Below are positions 25,539 to 32,966 of a DNA stretch of 64,000 nucleotides, piece by piece. A program made the position numbers and the translations under genes. Position 1 is the first letter of the stretch, and the number at the start of each line of letters is the position of its first letter. The DNA lies in assembly GCF_029814935.1 (NCBI RefSeq), contig NZ_CP104582.1, forward strand, positions 1,860,001 through 1,924,000, given 5' to 3'. The notes under the pieces are model-generated. The model did no database searches, was not told where the DNA came from, and was given only the letters and a program-made list of their open reading frames with translations. Origin of the DNA: Pseudomonas sp. GD03919 (lineage in GTDB: Bacteria > Pseudomonadota > Gammaproteobacteria > Pseudomonadales > Pseudomonadaceae).

Positions 25539-26476
25539 GGGCGGCTCTCTTTTTCGGTCGCGCTGAAGGGGTGGGTGGCATGCCAGTGCTTGGCGATGTC
25601 GACGCGGCGGGCGCACCAGACCTTGTCATGGCTCTTCACATAGTCGATGAAGCGTGCCAGCGAGGCCAGGCGGGCCGGACGACCGAGCAGGCGGCAGTGC
25701 ATGCCGATCGACAGCATCTTCGGAGCGCCGGCTTTACCCTCGGCGTAGAGCACGTCGAAGGCATCCTTGAGGTATTCGAAGAAATCGTCGCCCTTGTTGA
25801 AGCCCTGCACCTGGGTGAAGCGCATGTCGTTGGTGTCGAGGGTGTAAGGGATTACCAGGTGCGGCTTCTCTGCGGTGCTGGCCGGGTCCCAGTAGGGCAG
25901 GTCGTCATCGTAGGTGTCGGAGTCGTAGAGGAAACCGCCTTCCTCGCGCACGAGGCGCCGGGTGTTCGGGCCCAGACGACCGGTGTACCAGCCCAGCGGA
26001 CGTTCGCCGCTCAGCTCAGTGAGGATGCGGATAGCCTCGAACATGTGCTCGCGCTCGGTCGCTTCGTCCATGTTCTGGTAATCGATCCAGCGGTAGCCGT
26101 GGCTGCAGATCTCATGCCCGGCGGCGACCATCTGGCGAATCACCTCGGGGTGACGCTGGGCGGCCATGGCCACGGCGAAAATGGTCAGGGGAATGTCGTG
26201 CTTCTTGAATAGCTCGAGCAGGCGCCAGACTCCGGCGCGGCTGCCGTATTCGTAGAGCGATTCCATGCATAGGTTGCGCTGGCCCTGCAGCGGCTGGGCG
26301 GCGACCATCTCGGAGAGGAAGGCCTCGGATTCCTTGTCGCCGTGCAGGATGTTGCGCTCGCCGCCTTCCTCGTAATTGAGCACGAAGGACAAGGCGATGC
26401 GGGCATCGCCCGGCCAGTGTGGGTGGGGTGGGTTTGCGCCGTAGCCGATCAGATCGCGTGGGTAATCAGCATTCAC
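25535..26476 (-). CDS. puuE: Allantoinase PuuE (polysaccharide-deacetylase fold)
   Basis: 313 residues from GTG 26476, which has aggaag a few bases before it and begins VNADYPRDLIGYGANPP; a longer frame to 26560 would cross the operator. NodB-like motifs: ALSFVLNYEEGGE, AAGHEICSHGYRWIDYQ, GWYTGRLGPNTRRLV and MLSIGMHCRLLGRPAR. PuuE opens allantoin to allantoate without the usual metal-dependent amidohydrolase fold. First gene of the puuE-uraD-allA-puuD operon. A perfect TTGTATACAA lies 75 bases upstream. Confidence 0.94.
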   Translation of the reverse strand: MNADYPRDLIGYGANPPHPHWPGDARIALSFVLNYEEGGERNILHGDKESEAFLSEMVAAQPLQGQRNLCMESLYEYGSRAGVWRLLELFKKHDIPLTIFAVAMAAQRHPEVIRQMVAAGHEICSHGYRWIDYQNMDEATEREHMFEAIRILTELSGERPLGWYTGRLGPNTRRLVREEGGFLYDSDTYDDDLPYWDPASTAEKPHLVIPYTLDTNDMRFTQVQGFNKGDDFFEYLKDAFDVLYAEGKAGAPKMLSIGMHCRLLGRPARLASLARFIDYVKSHDKVWCARRVDIAKHWHATHPFSATEKESRP

Positions 26477-26550
26477 TGCAGTCTTCCTATCTGGAGCGTG
26501 GCGGTCACTGCGCGCCTGGCAATGAATGGCTGCGCGACCGGGATGGTTAA

Positions 26551-26560
26551 TTGTATACAA
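26551..26560. promoter_or_regulatory. Operator-like palindrome TTGTATACAA upstream of puuE
   Basis: Perfect 10-bp palindrome, extended by aa/ag on the flanks, 75 bases upstream of puuE. Identical to the site at 28944-28953. Confidence 0.65.
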
Positions 26561-26731
26561 AGTTGTTTGCCGTTTGTAAATCGACTTTTCATCATTTTCT
26601 GCATTCTTTGTAACGCGGAAGAGGCTGACCGAGTGGACGGTAATTCGCGCCGAGTGGTGTGTGATTGCTGGTTTGCGATGAATGCATATGGCGGTGGATT
26701 GGCTGCATCTATAACGTTTTATCTGGATTTA

Positions 26732-26741
26732 TTGTGTACAA
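26732..26741. promoter_or_regulatory. Operator-like site TTGTGTACAA upstream of hiuH
   Basis: Matches TTGTNNACAA fully and is flanked by A/T (ATTGTGTACAATT). 137 bases upstream of the hiuH start. Confidence 0.6.
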
Positions 26742-26878
26742 TTTCAGGTTGAAATGTTTTATATTCTGGCTGCGTGCTATCCTGCCATTGCGTCGGAGCA
26801 CTGCGACGAGCCGATTTCAACAGAGTAGAGGAGGTGTGGTGTTCGTTGGGCGCAGGTCGCCACGAGCATCCGAGACCC

Positions 26879-27232
26879 ATGGGACGTTTGACTACGCATG
26901 TACTGGACGCCGCACACGGTTGCCCAGGGAGTGACATCAAGGTCGAGCTGTATCGCGTCGAAGGCGCGCAGCTGGAGCTGATCAATACCGTTACCACCAA
27001 CCACGATGGCCGTTGCGACGCGCCGGTGCTGCAGGGCGATGACTACCGTACGGGCGTCTACCAGCTGCATTTCCATGCCGGCGACTATTACCGCGCCCGT
27101 GGCGTGACGCTGCCGGAACCGGCTTTTCTCGATGTTGTGGTGCTGCGTTTCGGCATCGATGCCGGCCAGGAGCACTACCACGTGCCGCTACTGATTTCGC
27201 CTTACAGCTACTCCACCTATCGCGGTAGCTGA
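26879..27232 (+). CDS. hiuH: 5-hydroxyisourate hydrolase HiuH
   Basis: 117 residues from ATG 26879. Transthyretin-like fold with the three family signatures: GRLTTHVLDAAHGCPG at the start, a central NHDGRCDAP and the C-terminal YRGS. The His, Arg and Ser/Tyr positions of the active site are kept. It hydrolyses 5-hydroxyisourate to OHCU. No signal peptide, so cytoplasmic. A weak Shine-Dalgarno precedes the chosen start, but conservation begins there. Divergent from puuE; followed by a strong terminator. Confidence 0.93.
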   Translation: MGRLTTHVLDAAHGCPGSDIKVELYRVEGAQLELINTVTTNHDGRCDAPVLQGDDYRTGVYQLHFHAGDYYRARGVTLPEPAFLDVVVLRFGIDAGQEHYHVPLLISPYSYSTYRGS

Positions 27233-27293
27233 TGACTGGCGGGGCAGCCGCCAGACGAATGCTTGTCACCCTCAGACTCGTTTGAGTCCCTAT

Positions 27294-27319
27294 GCCCGCT
27301 CACACTGCGGGCTTTTTTT
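27294..27319 (+). terminator. Rho-independent terminator of hiuH
   Basis: gcccgc (27294-27299) pairs with gcgggc (27307-27312), followed by seven T (27313-27319). Confidence 0.85.
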
Positions 27320-27411
27320 CGTCCGCGTGTAGAGCGACGCGTAGCCCATCAGATGAAATCCGGGGCCGATGATAGGCATGGGGCGAGGGCGCTTGTCGTT
27401 GCCAGGCCAAA

Positions 27412-27440
27412 CGAAAAGCCCCGGCACAGGGCCGGGGCTT
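27412..27440 (-). terminator. Rho-independent terminator of the AzgA-type permease
   Basis: agccccggc (27417-27425) pairs with gccggggct (27431-27439). On the minus strand the stem is followed by TTTTCGTTT. It lies 15 bases past the permease stop. Confidence 0.8.
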
Positions 27441-27454
27441 CGTGGCGTCTGCCG

Positions 27455-28795
27455 TCAGAGGAAGGCGAACTTGGCGATGAAGATCGCGCACAGCACGTAC
27501 AGGCTGATCGATACCTTATCGCGCTGGCCGGTCAGCAGCTTCAGCGTCGCGTAGGTGAGAAAGCCCAGGGCGATGCCGTTGGCGATGGAGAAGGTCAGCG
27601 GCATCATCACCACGGTGACGATGGCCGGGATGGTGTCGGTATGGTCTTTCCAGTCGATGTGCGCCATGCCGCTCATCATCAGCATCGCCACGTAGATCAG
27701 CGCGCCTGCGGTGGCGTAGGCGGGAATCATGCCGGCCAACGGAGCGAAGAACATCGCGGCGAGGAACAGGATACCGACGGTGATGGCGGTCAGGCCGGTA
27801 CGGCCACCGGCAGCGACACCGGCAGCGCTTTCCACATAGCTGGTCACCGGCGGGCAGCCAACCATCGCACCGACCACGCTGGAGGTGGAGTCGGCTTTCA
27901 GCGCCTTGGACAGGTTCTGGATCTTGCCGTCTTCATCCACCAGGTTGGCGCGGTGGGCGACGCCCATCAGGGTGCCGGCGGTGTCGAACATGTTCACGAA
28001 GAGGAAGGCCAGGATCACGCTGATCATTGCCACGTTGAACGCGCCGGCGATGTCCATGGCCAGGAAGGTCGGTGCCAGGCTCGGCAGCATCGACACCAGG
28101 CCGCCATATTCCACCAGGCCCAGGGCCCAGCCGATGGCGGTTACACCGAGCATGCTGAACAGGATGGCGCCGAACACGTTGCGGTGGCTGAGCACGGCGA
28201 TCAGCAGGAAGCACACGGCGGCCAGCAGCGCCGACGGGTTGGCGAATGAGCCCATGGTCAGCAGGGTGGCCGGGCTGTCGACGACGATGCCGGCGGTCTT
28301 CAGGCCGATCAGACCGAGGAACAGGCCGACCCCGGCGCCCATGGCGAAACGCAGGCTCATCGGGATGCTGTTGAGCAGCCATTCGCGAATCTTCGACAGG
28401 CTCATGATCATGAACAGCACGCCGGAGATGAACACCGCGCCCAGTGCGATCTGCCAGCTGTAACCCATTTCACCGACGACGGTGTAGGTGAAGAAGGCGT
28501 TCAGGCCCATGCCAGGCGCCAGGCCCACCGGCCAGTTGGCGTACAGGCCCATCAGGAAGCAGCCCAGGGCTGCACCGATGCAGGTGGCGACGAAAGCGGC
28601 GCCATGGTCTATGCCGGCGCCGGCCATGATGTTGGGGTTGACGAAGATGATGTAGGCCATGGTGACGAAGGTCGTCAGGCCGGCCAGCAGTTCGGTCTTG
28701 ATGGTGGTGCGGTGCTCGGTCAGTTTGAAGAAGCGGTCGAGCAGACCTCCTCTTGCCAGTTGAGTCGCGTGTTGTTCTTGTTTGATGCTTTCCAC
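27455..28795 (-). CDS. AzgA-type purine (adenine/guanine/hypoxanthine) permease
   Basis: 446 residues, about 13 membrane segments. AzgA-like (COG2252) signatures: LLAGLTTFVTMAYIIFVNPN near residue 40, GLAPGMGLNAFFTYTVVGEM, FVNMFDTAGTLMGVAHRANL and GCPPVTSYVESAAGVAAGGR. These permeases import purine bases by proton symport. The gene is alone, with its own terminator and an upstream perfect TTGTATACAA, and lies between hiuH and the GntR regulator, so purine base uptake is the natural role. This intact permease contrasts with the deleted NCS2 gene at 22289. Confidence 0.92.
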   Translation of the reverse strand: MESIKQEQHATQLARGGLLDRFFKLTEHRTTIKTELLAGLTTFVTMAYIIFVNPNIMAGAGIDHGAAFVATCIGAALGCFLMGLYANWPVGLAPGMGLNAFFTYTVVGEMGYSWQIALGAVFISGVLFMIMSLSKIREWLLNSIPMSLRFAMGAGVGLFLGLIGLKTAGIVVDSPATLLTMGSFANPSALLAAVCFLLIAVLSHRNVFGAILFSMLGVTAIGWALGLVEYGGLVSMLPSLAPTFLAMDIAGAFNVAMISVILAFLFVNMFDTAGTLMGVAHRANLVDEDGKIQNLSKALKADSTSSVVGAMVGCPPVTSYVESAAGVAAGGRTGLTAITVGILFLAAMFFAPLAGMIPAYATAGALIYVAMLMMSGMAHIDWKDHTDTIPAIVTVVMMPLTFSIANGIALGFLTYATLKLLTGQRDKVSISLYVLCAIFIAKFAFL

Positions 28796-28943
28796 TGCGG
28801 GTACTCCTCATGTCTCTTGTTGTGTACCGCCCAGAGCGTTGCGCAAGGACAATGCTCTCTGAGGTAGGTGGTGTTTCTGGCAGTGCTTCCTGGCTAAGTT
28901 GTTGACCGAGCGATCAAGAAGTCGCTCAGGCGTGATTATGCTG

Positions 28944-28953
28944 TTGTATACAA
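28944..28953. promoter_or_regulatory. Operator-like palindrome TTGTATACAA upstream of permease
   Basis: Perfect palindrome identical to the puuE site, 149 bases upstream of the AzgA-type permease start. Confidence 0.65.
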
Positions 28954-29274
28954 AAAATGCAATTAATGTTTTTAATGTTGCATTGATCGCACCAGTTGAC
29001 TGACCGGGCGTGAGTGCGACCGAATTGGGCGACAATCCATTCTGTCTTGAAGGTAAAAGACTTTTAAAACAAAGAGATAGGAAAGGGGCTTGCTGGAACG
29101 CCTTTGGCTGCCCGAGCAGCTGTCAGCCAGTGATAGGCGGTCCTTAGCTGCTAATGAACTGAGACGGTAGCCATATATAAGGAAAGGATTTGTTTCGCTG
29201 CGCTAAATCTCAGGCAATGTACTGCCATCGCCAGCTATGACGTCATACGACGCAGGGTGTAGTGGCTGATTGCT

Positions 29275-29284
29275 TTGTGTACAA
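29275..29284. promoter_or_regulatory. Operator-like site TTGTGTACAA upstream of gntR
   Basis: Same ten bases as the hiuH site, flanked by CT and TT. 105 bases upstream of the GntR start, consistent with autoregulation. Confidence 0.6.
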
Positions 29285-29388
29285 TTGCCCCAATTTTTTT
29301 CTGATGTTTTTTCGCTCGGCGCTTGTCAGCTACCGGGTAGAACACAGTAGAGTCGCAGTGTCGCCGACTCTCATTGACGCGAGCCAGA

Positions 29389-30156
29389 ATGAACGATCAA
29401 TTGCAGCCACTGAAGAAGCAGCCGCGTGCAGGCAAAAGCAGCCGCAGCGGGACTCAGGACGATGTCGTATATGCCCATATTTTCGATGCCATTCTCGAGC
29501 AGCGTCTGGCGCCCGGCACCAAGCTGAGCGAAGAGGCGCTGGGTGAGATCTTCGGCGTCAGTCGCACCATCATTCGTCGCGCCCTGTCGCGTCTGGCTCA
29601 CGAGGGCGTGGTGCTGTTGCGCCCGAACCGCGGTGCGGTCGTCGCCAGCCCGAGCGTCGAAGAAGCTCGGCAGATTTTCTATGCACGTCGCCTGGTCGAA
29701 CGTGCCATCACCGAACTGGCCGTCGAGCACGCGACAGCCGAGCAGTTGGCCGAACTGCGGCAGATGGTCAGGGATGAGCAGGACAGCTTTTCCCGGGGTG
29801 ATCGTGGCGCGGGTATTCGCCTCTCCGGCGAGTTCCACCTGAAGCTGGCCGAGGCCGCGCGCAATGCGCCGCTCGTCAGCTTCCAGCGCAGCCTGGTGTC
29901 GCAGACCTCGCTGATCATCGCCCAGTACGAAAGCAGCGGCCGTTCGCACTGCTCCTATGACGAGCACAATCAGCTGATCGACGCCATCGAGGCGCGCGAT
30001 GCCGAGCGTGCGGTGCACCTAATGATGCATCACATGGATCACATCGACAGCAAGCTCAACCTCGACGAGGAAGGCGCCTCGGACGACCTGCACGCCGTGT
30101 TCTCGCACCTGTTGCAGACCAAGAAGAAGCCTGGCCGCAGCGCTGCCAACCGCTGA
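29389..30156 (+). CDS. GntR/FCD-family regulator, probable purine-catabolism repressor
   Basis: 255 residues from ATG 29389 (MNDQLQPLKKQ). The winged helix-turn-helix of the FadR/FCD type spans about 30-100 (GTKLSEEALGEIFGVSRTII, RRALSRLAHEGVVLLRPNRG). The C-terminal FCD ligand domain (about 105-230) keeps metal-binding histidines (GEFHLKLAEAARN, YDEHNQLIDAIEARD, HLMMHHMDHI). FCD regulators bind short palindromes of type TNGTNNNACNA or TTGTNNACAA. That form recurs across the purine genes here, so this gene is the best candidate for their regulator. Confidence 0.88.
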   Translation: MNDQLQPLKKQPRAGKSSRSGTQDDVVYAHIFDAILEQRLAPGTKLSEEALGEIFGVSRTIIRRALSRLAHEGVVLLRPNRGAVVASPSVEEARQIFYARRLVERAITELAVEHATAEQLAELRQMVRDEQDSFSRGDRGAGIRLSGEFHLKLAEAARNAPLVSFQRSLVSQTSLIIAQYESSGRSHCSYDEHNQLIDAIEARDAERAVHLMMHHMDHIDSKLNLDEEGASDDLHAVFSHLLQTKKKPGRSAANR

Positions 30157-30528
30157 TTTGCTGCGTTGGCGGTGTCGGCGCTCTGCAGCTGTTTCGACAC
30201 TTGTGTAGGAGCCGCGCCTCGCGGCGAATTGGGTTGGTAGCAACTTCGCCCCGGGGCGGGGCTCCCACAAGTTGGCGTCCGCCTATCCAATTTTAAGGTA
30301 GCTCCGCGCTCAGTTTCAGGGTGGGTTAGTCGCTTATCACCGCTACTGGCCACAGCACCTTGCTAGATGCGGCGTAACCCACCATCGGCGCAACGCGTTC
30401 CATCGCCTGGTGGATTACGCGGCGCACTGCTCTCATCCGCGCCCTTACGATTAGCGTTCAGCGCCGCTAATCCACCCTACGCGGAGTAGCATCCGGCCTC
30501 ACTTTAGGTGGCTCCACATACCTTGCGC
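30157..30528. other. Gene-free stretch with two repeat types
   Basis: No gene supported. It holds the palindrome at 30200-30271 and a dispersed segment at about 30365-30487 bounded by gtaacccacc and ccaccctacgc, a kind also seen downstream of prmB. It separates the converging gntR and guaD genes. Confidence 0.6.
30200..30271. repeat. REP-like palindrome
   Basis: cttgtgtaggagcc at the left and ggctcccacaag at the right form imperfect outer arms, with gcgcctcgcggcg and cgccccggggcg dyads inside. Confidence 0.6.
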
Positions 30529-31830
30529 TTAGCGTTGGTGCACCGACACGCCCGCGGCGAAGGTCTCCTTCACGGCGCGGTCGTCGCCGAGCATGGTCAG
30601 GGCGAACAGGCGTTCTTCCAGGCTCGTGGCCTGCTGCATGCGGTAACTGATCAGCGGCGTGGCGTTGTAGTCCAGCACCAGGAAGTCGGCGTCCTTGCCG
30701 GGCAGGAAGTTGCCCAGCTGGTCGTCCAGGTAAAGGGCGTTGGCGCCACCGAGGGTGGCCAGGTACAGCGACTTGAACGGATCGAGCTTCTTGCCCTGTA
30801 GCTGCATCACCTTGTAGGCCTCGTTCAGCGATTGCAGCTGGCTGAAGCTGGTGCCGGCGCCGACGTCGGTGCCCAGGCCGACGCGCACGCCATGGGCTTC
30901 CAGCTTGTTCAGGTCGAACAGGCCGCTGCCGAGGAACAGGTTGGAGGTCGGGCAGAAGGCCACCGCCGAGCCGGTTTCGGCCAGGCGCTTGCACTCGTCG
31001 TCGCACAGGTGCACGCCATGGGCGAACACCGCGCGCGGGCCGATCAGCTTGTGGTGGTCATAGACGTCCAGATAGCCCTTGCGCTCGGGAAAGAGTTCCT
31101 TGACCCATTCGATTTCCTTGCGGTTCTCGGACAGGTGGGTGTGCATATACAGGTCCGGGTACTCGCCCAGCAGCTTGCCGGCCTGCTCCAGTTGCTCCGG
31201 CGTGCTGGTGGGGGCGAAGCGCGGGGTGACCGCATAGTGCAGGCGGCCCTTGCCGTGCCAGCGTTCGATCAGTGCCTTGCTCTCGGCGTAGCCGCCTTCC
31301 GCGGTGTCGGTGAGGTAATCCGGAGCGTTGCGATCCATCAGCACCTTGCCCGCGATCATGCGCAGGTTGAGCTTTTCGGCCTGCTCGAAGAAGGCATCCA
31401 CCGATTGCGGATGCACGCTGCCGAACACCAGGGCGGTGGTGGTGCCGTTGCGCAGCAATTCTTTGAGGAAGATCGCCGCCACGTCACTGGCGTGCGCCTT
31501 GTCTTCGAACTGTTTTTCTGTGGGGAAGGTGTAGGTATTGAGCCAGTCCAGCAGCTGCTCGCCGTAGGAGGCGATCATGCCGGTCTGCGGGTAGTGGATA
31601 TGGGTGTCGATGAAACCGGGGGTGATAAGCGCGTCGCGGTAGTGTTGAACCTCGATGCCGGCCAGCTTCGGCAACAGCTCGGCAGCTGCGCCGACCTGAG
31701 CGACCTTGCCGTTTTCGATCAGCAGGATGCCGTCCTCGAAATATTCGTAAGACTGCTCGACACCGACCACGGCCGGGTCGGCGAGGCTGTGCAGGATGGC
31801 GGCGCGGTAGGCTTTGCGGGTGTTGCTCAT
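30529..31830 (-). CDS. guaD: Guanine deaminase GuaD
   Basis: 433 residues from ATG 31830 (MSNTRKAYRAAILHSLADPA). Amidohydrolase zinc motifs: ITPGFIDTHIHYPQ, LYMHTHLSENRKEIEW, VFAHGVHLCDDE, CPTSNLFLGSG and VGLGTDVGAGTSFS. GuaD deaminates guanine to xanthine and ammonia, feeding xanthine dehydrogenase encoded just upstream. Same strand as xdhA-xdhB-xdhC and probably the last gene of that operon; the gap to xdhC is 70 bases. Confidence 0.95.
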   Translation of the reverse strand: MSNTRKAYRAAILHSLADPAVVGVEQSYEYFEDGILLIENGKVAQVGAAAELLPKLAGIEVQHYRDALITPGFIDTHIHYPQTGMIASYGEQLLDWLNTYTFPTEKQFEDKAHASDVAAIFLKELLRNGTTTALVFGSVHPQSVDAFFEQAEKLNLRMIAGKVLMDRNAPDYLTDTAEGGYAESKALIERWHGKGRLHYAVTPRFAPTSTPEQLEQAGKLLGEYPDLYMHTHLSENRKEIEWVKELFPERKGYLDVYDHHKLIGPRAVFAHGVHLCDDECKRLAETGSAVAFCPTSNLFLGSGLFDLNKLEAHGVRVGLGTDVGAGTSFSQLQSLNEAYKVMQLQGKKLDPFKSLYLATLGGANALYLDDQLGNFLPGKDADFLVLDYNATPLISYRMQQATSLEERLFALTMLGDDRAVKETFAAGVSVHQR

Positions 31831-31900
31831 CGTGTGAATCTCAATCAGTGGGGGCGCTGGGTGCACCAAAAAATGGGTAGTGCGCACAGCGCACCAATAA

Positions 31901-32731
31901 TCAGGACCGGCGCGAGGCCGGCAGCAGCTTGGCCACGCTGGATTCGCCTTTCTTCACGTCTTGGCCGAAGCTTGCGTTGTAGGTAGCGATCACCTCACCG
32001 GCGATGGACACGGCGATTTCTACCGGCAGCTTGCCTTTCACTTCCGGCAGACCCATGGGGCAGCGCATGCGCGCCATCAGGGTTTCTTCGAAGCCGCGCT
32101 CGCGCAGGCGATGCTCGAACTTGACGCGTTTGGTCTTCGAGCCGATCAGGCCGTAGTAGGCGAAGTCGCCGCGTTTGAGGATCGCCGCGGTCAGCTCAAG
32201 GTCGAGCTGGTGGTTGTGGGTCATGACGATGTAGTAACTGCCGGGTGGCATGTTCTCCACCTCGTCGACCACTTCGTCACTCACGATCTTTTCCACGCCG
32301 GCGGGGATGTGTTCGGGAAATTCGTTCTCCCGCGAATCGATCCAGCGCACCTTGCACGGCAGGCTGGCCAGCAGCGGTACCAACGCGCGACCGACATGGC
32401 CGGCGCCGAATACGGCGATCTGCGCCTGCGGCTGGCCCATTGGCTCGAACAACAACACGGTGGCGCCGCCGCAGCACTGGCCGAGGCTGGCGCCGAGGGA
32501 GAAACGCTCCAGGCGAGTGTCCTGGCTACGGCTGGCGAGCATCTCGCGCGCCATTTCCATGGCCTTGTATTCCAGATGGCCGCCGCCGATGGTCTCGAAG
32601 ATGCGTTCGGCGGTGACCACCATCTTCGAACCGGCATTACGCGGCGTCGAGCCGCGTTCTTCGATGATGGTCACCAGCACGCAGGGCTCACCTTTTTCCA
32701 GCAGCTCGGCGAGGGCACTGATCCAGCTCAT
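31901..32731 (-). CDS. xdhC: Xanthine dehydrogenase accessory protein XdhC
   Basis: 276 residues. The N-terminal XdhC/CoxI domain has VLVTIIEERGSTPRNAGSKM and LGQCCGGATVLLFEP; the C-terminal Rossmann domain has IAVFGAGHVGRALVPLLASL and YYIVMTHNHQLDLEL. XdhC binds the molybdenum cofactor and promotes its sulphuration before insertion into XdhB. Its ATG overlaps the stop of a 43-codon ORF by three bases, so translation may be coupled to it. Confidence 0.94.
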   Translation of the reverse strand: MSWISALAELLEKGEPCVLVTIIEERGSTPRNAGSKMVVTAERIFETIGGGHLEYKAMEMAREMLASRSQDTRLERFSLGASLGQCCGGATVLLFEPMGQPQAQIAVFGAGHVGRALVPLLASLPCKVRWIDSRENEFPEHIPAGVEKIVSDEVVDEVENMPPGSYYIVMTHNHQLDLELTAAILKRGDFAYYGLIGSKTKRVKFEHRLRERGFEETLMARMRCPMGLPEVKGKLPVEIAVSIAGEVIATYNASFGQDVKKGESSVAKLLPASRRS

Positions 32732-32859
32732 TTGCTCAGCCTCCAGGAAGGCGTGGTCTGCCCCGGGCGCGGCAGGCGCCAGTTGCTCGGCGACGGGGCC
32801 AGAATCGGCTCCGGCGTCGGGCGAGCGGGTGGATTATTCGGTTCGGTGTGTTTTGTCAT
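32728..32859 (-). CDS. Putative 43-residue proline-rich small protein before xdhC
   Basis: ATG at 32859, stop TGA at 32728-32730 inside the xdhC start (ATGA overlap). The product begins MTKHTEPNNPPARPTPEPIL, is rich in Pro and Arg/Lys and has no membrane segment. The overlap with xdhC and lack of internal stops suggest a real coupled leader or small partner; I recognise no family. A clear Shine-Dalgarno is not visible, so this could also be a chance frame. Confidence 0.4.
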   Translation of the reverse strand: MTKHTEPNNPPARPTPEPILAPSPSNWRLPRPGQTTPSWRLSK

Positions 32860-32888
32860 TGTTGTGCACCGTGGTTTGGGGGGGGAAG

Positions 32889-32966
32889 TAGGGTGGGCTT
32901 TAGCCCACCAATACTCCCCGTTGATGTTGGTGGGCTGAAGCGGAGCGCCGCCCGGCCCACCCTACG
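32889..32966. repeat. Palindromic repeat abutting the xdhB stop
   Basis: gtagggtgggc (32889-32899) and gcccaccctac (about 32956-32966) form the outer arms; gggctttagccc and a ggtgggctgaagc segment lie within. Read on the minus strand, the repeat's GTAGGG supplies the TAG stop codon of xdhB. Confidence 0.7.

Larger units (their letters stand above)
26477..26878. other. Divergent regulatory region puuE / hiuH
   Basis: 402 bp without a supported gene. Two GntR-type palindromes lie in it, one close to each divergent promoter side, within AT-rich sequence. This is the clearest control region of the purine cluster. Confidence 0.7.
28796..29388. other. Long divergent regulatory region permease / GntR
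   Basis: 593 bp with no gene I can support. It carries an operator-like palindrome near each end, on the permease side and the gntR side. The middle (29040-29230) is AT-rich with a ggaaagg tract near 29180 but no recognisable start-stop pair. Confidence 0.6.

Noticed and set aside
28808..29035. 75-codon minus-strand frame in the permease-gntR gap
   Set aside because: It spans an operator-like palindrome, has no ribosome site and no recognisable domain.
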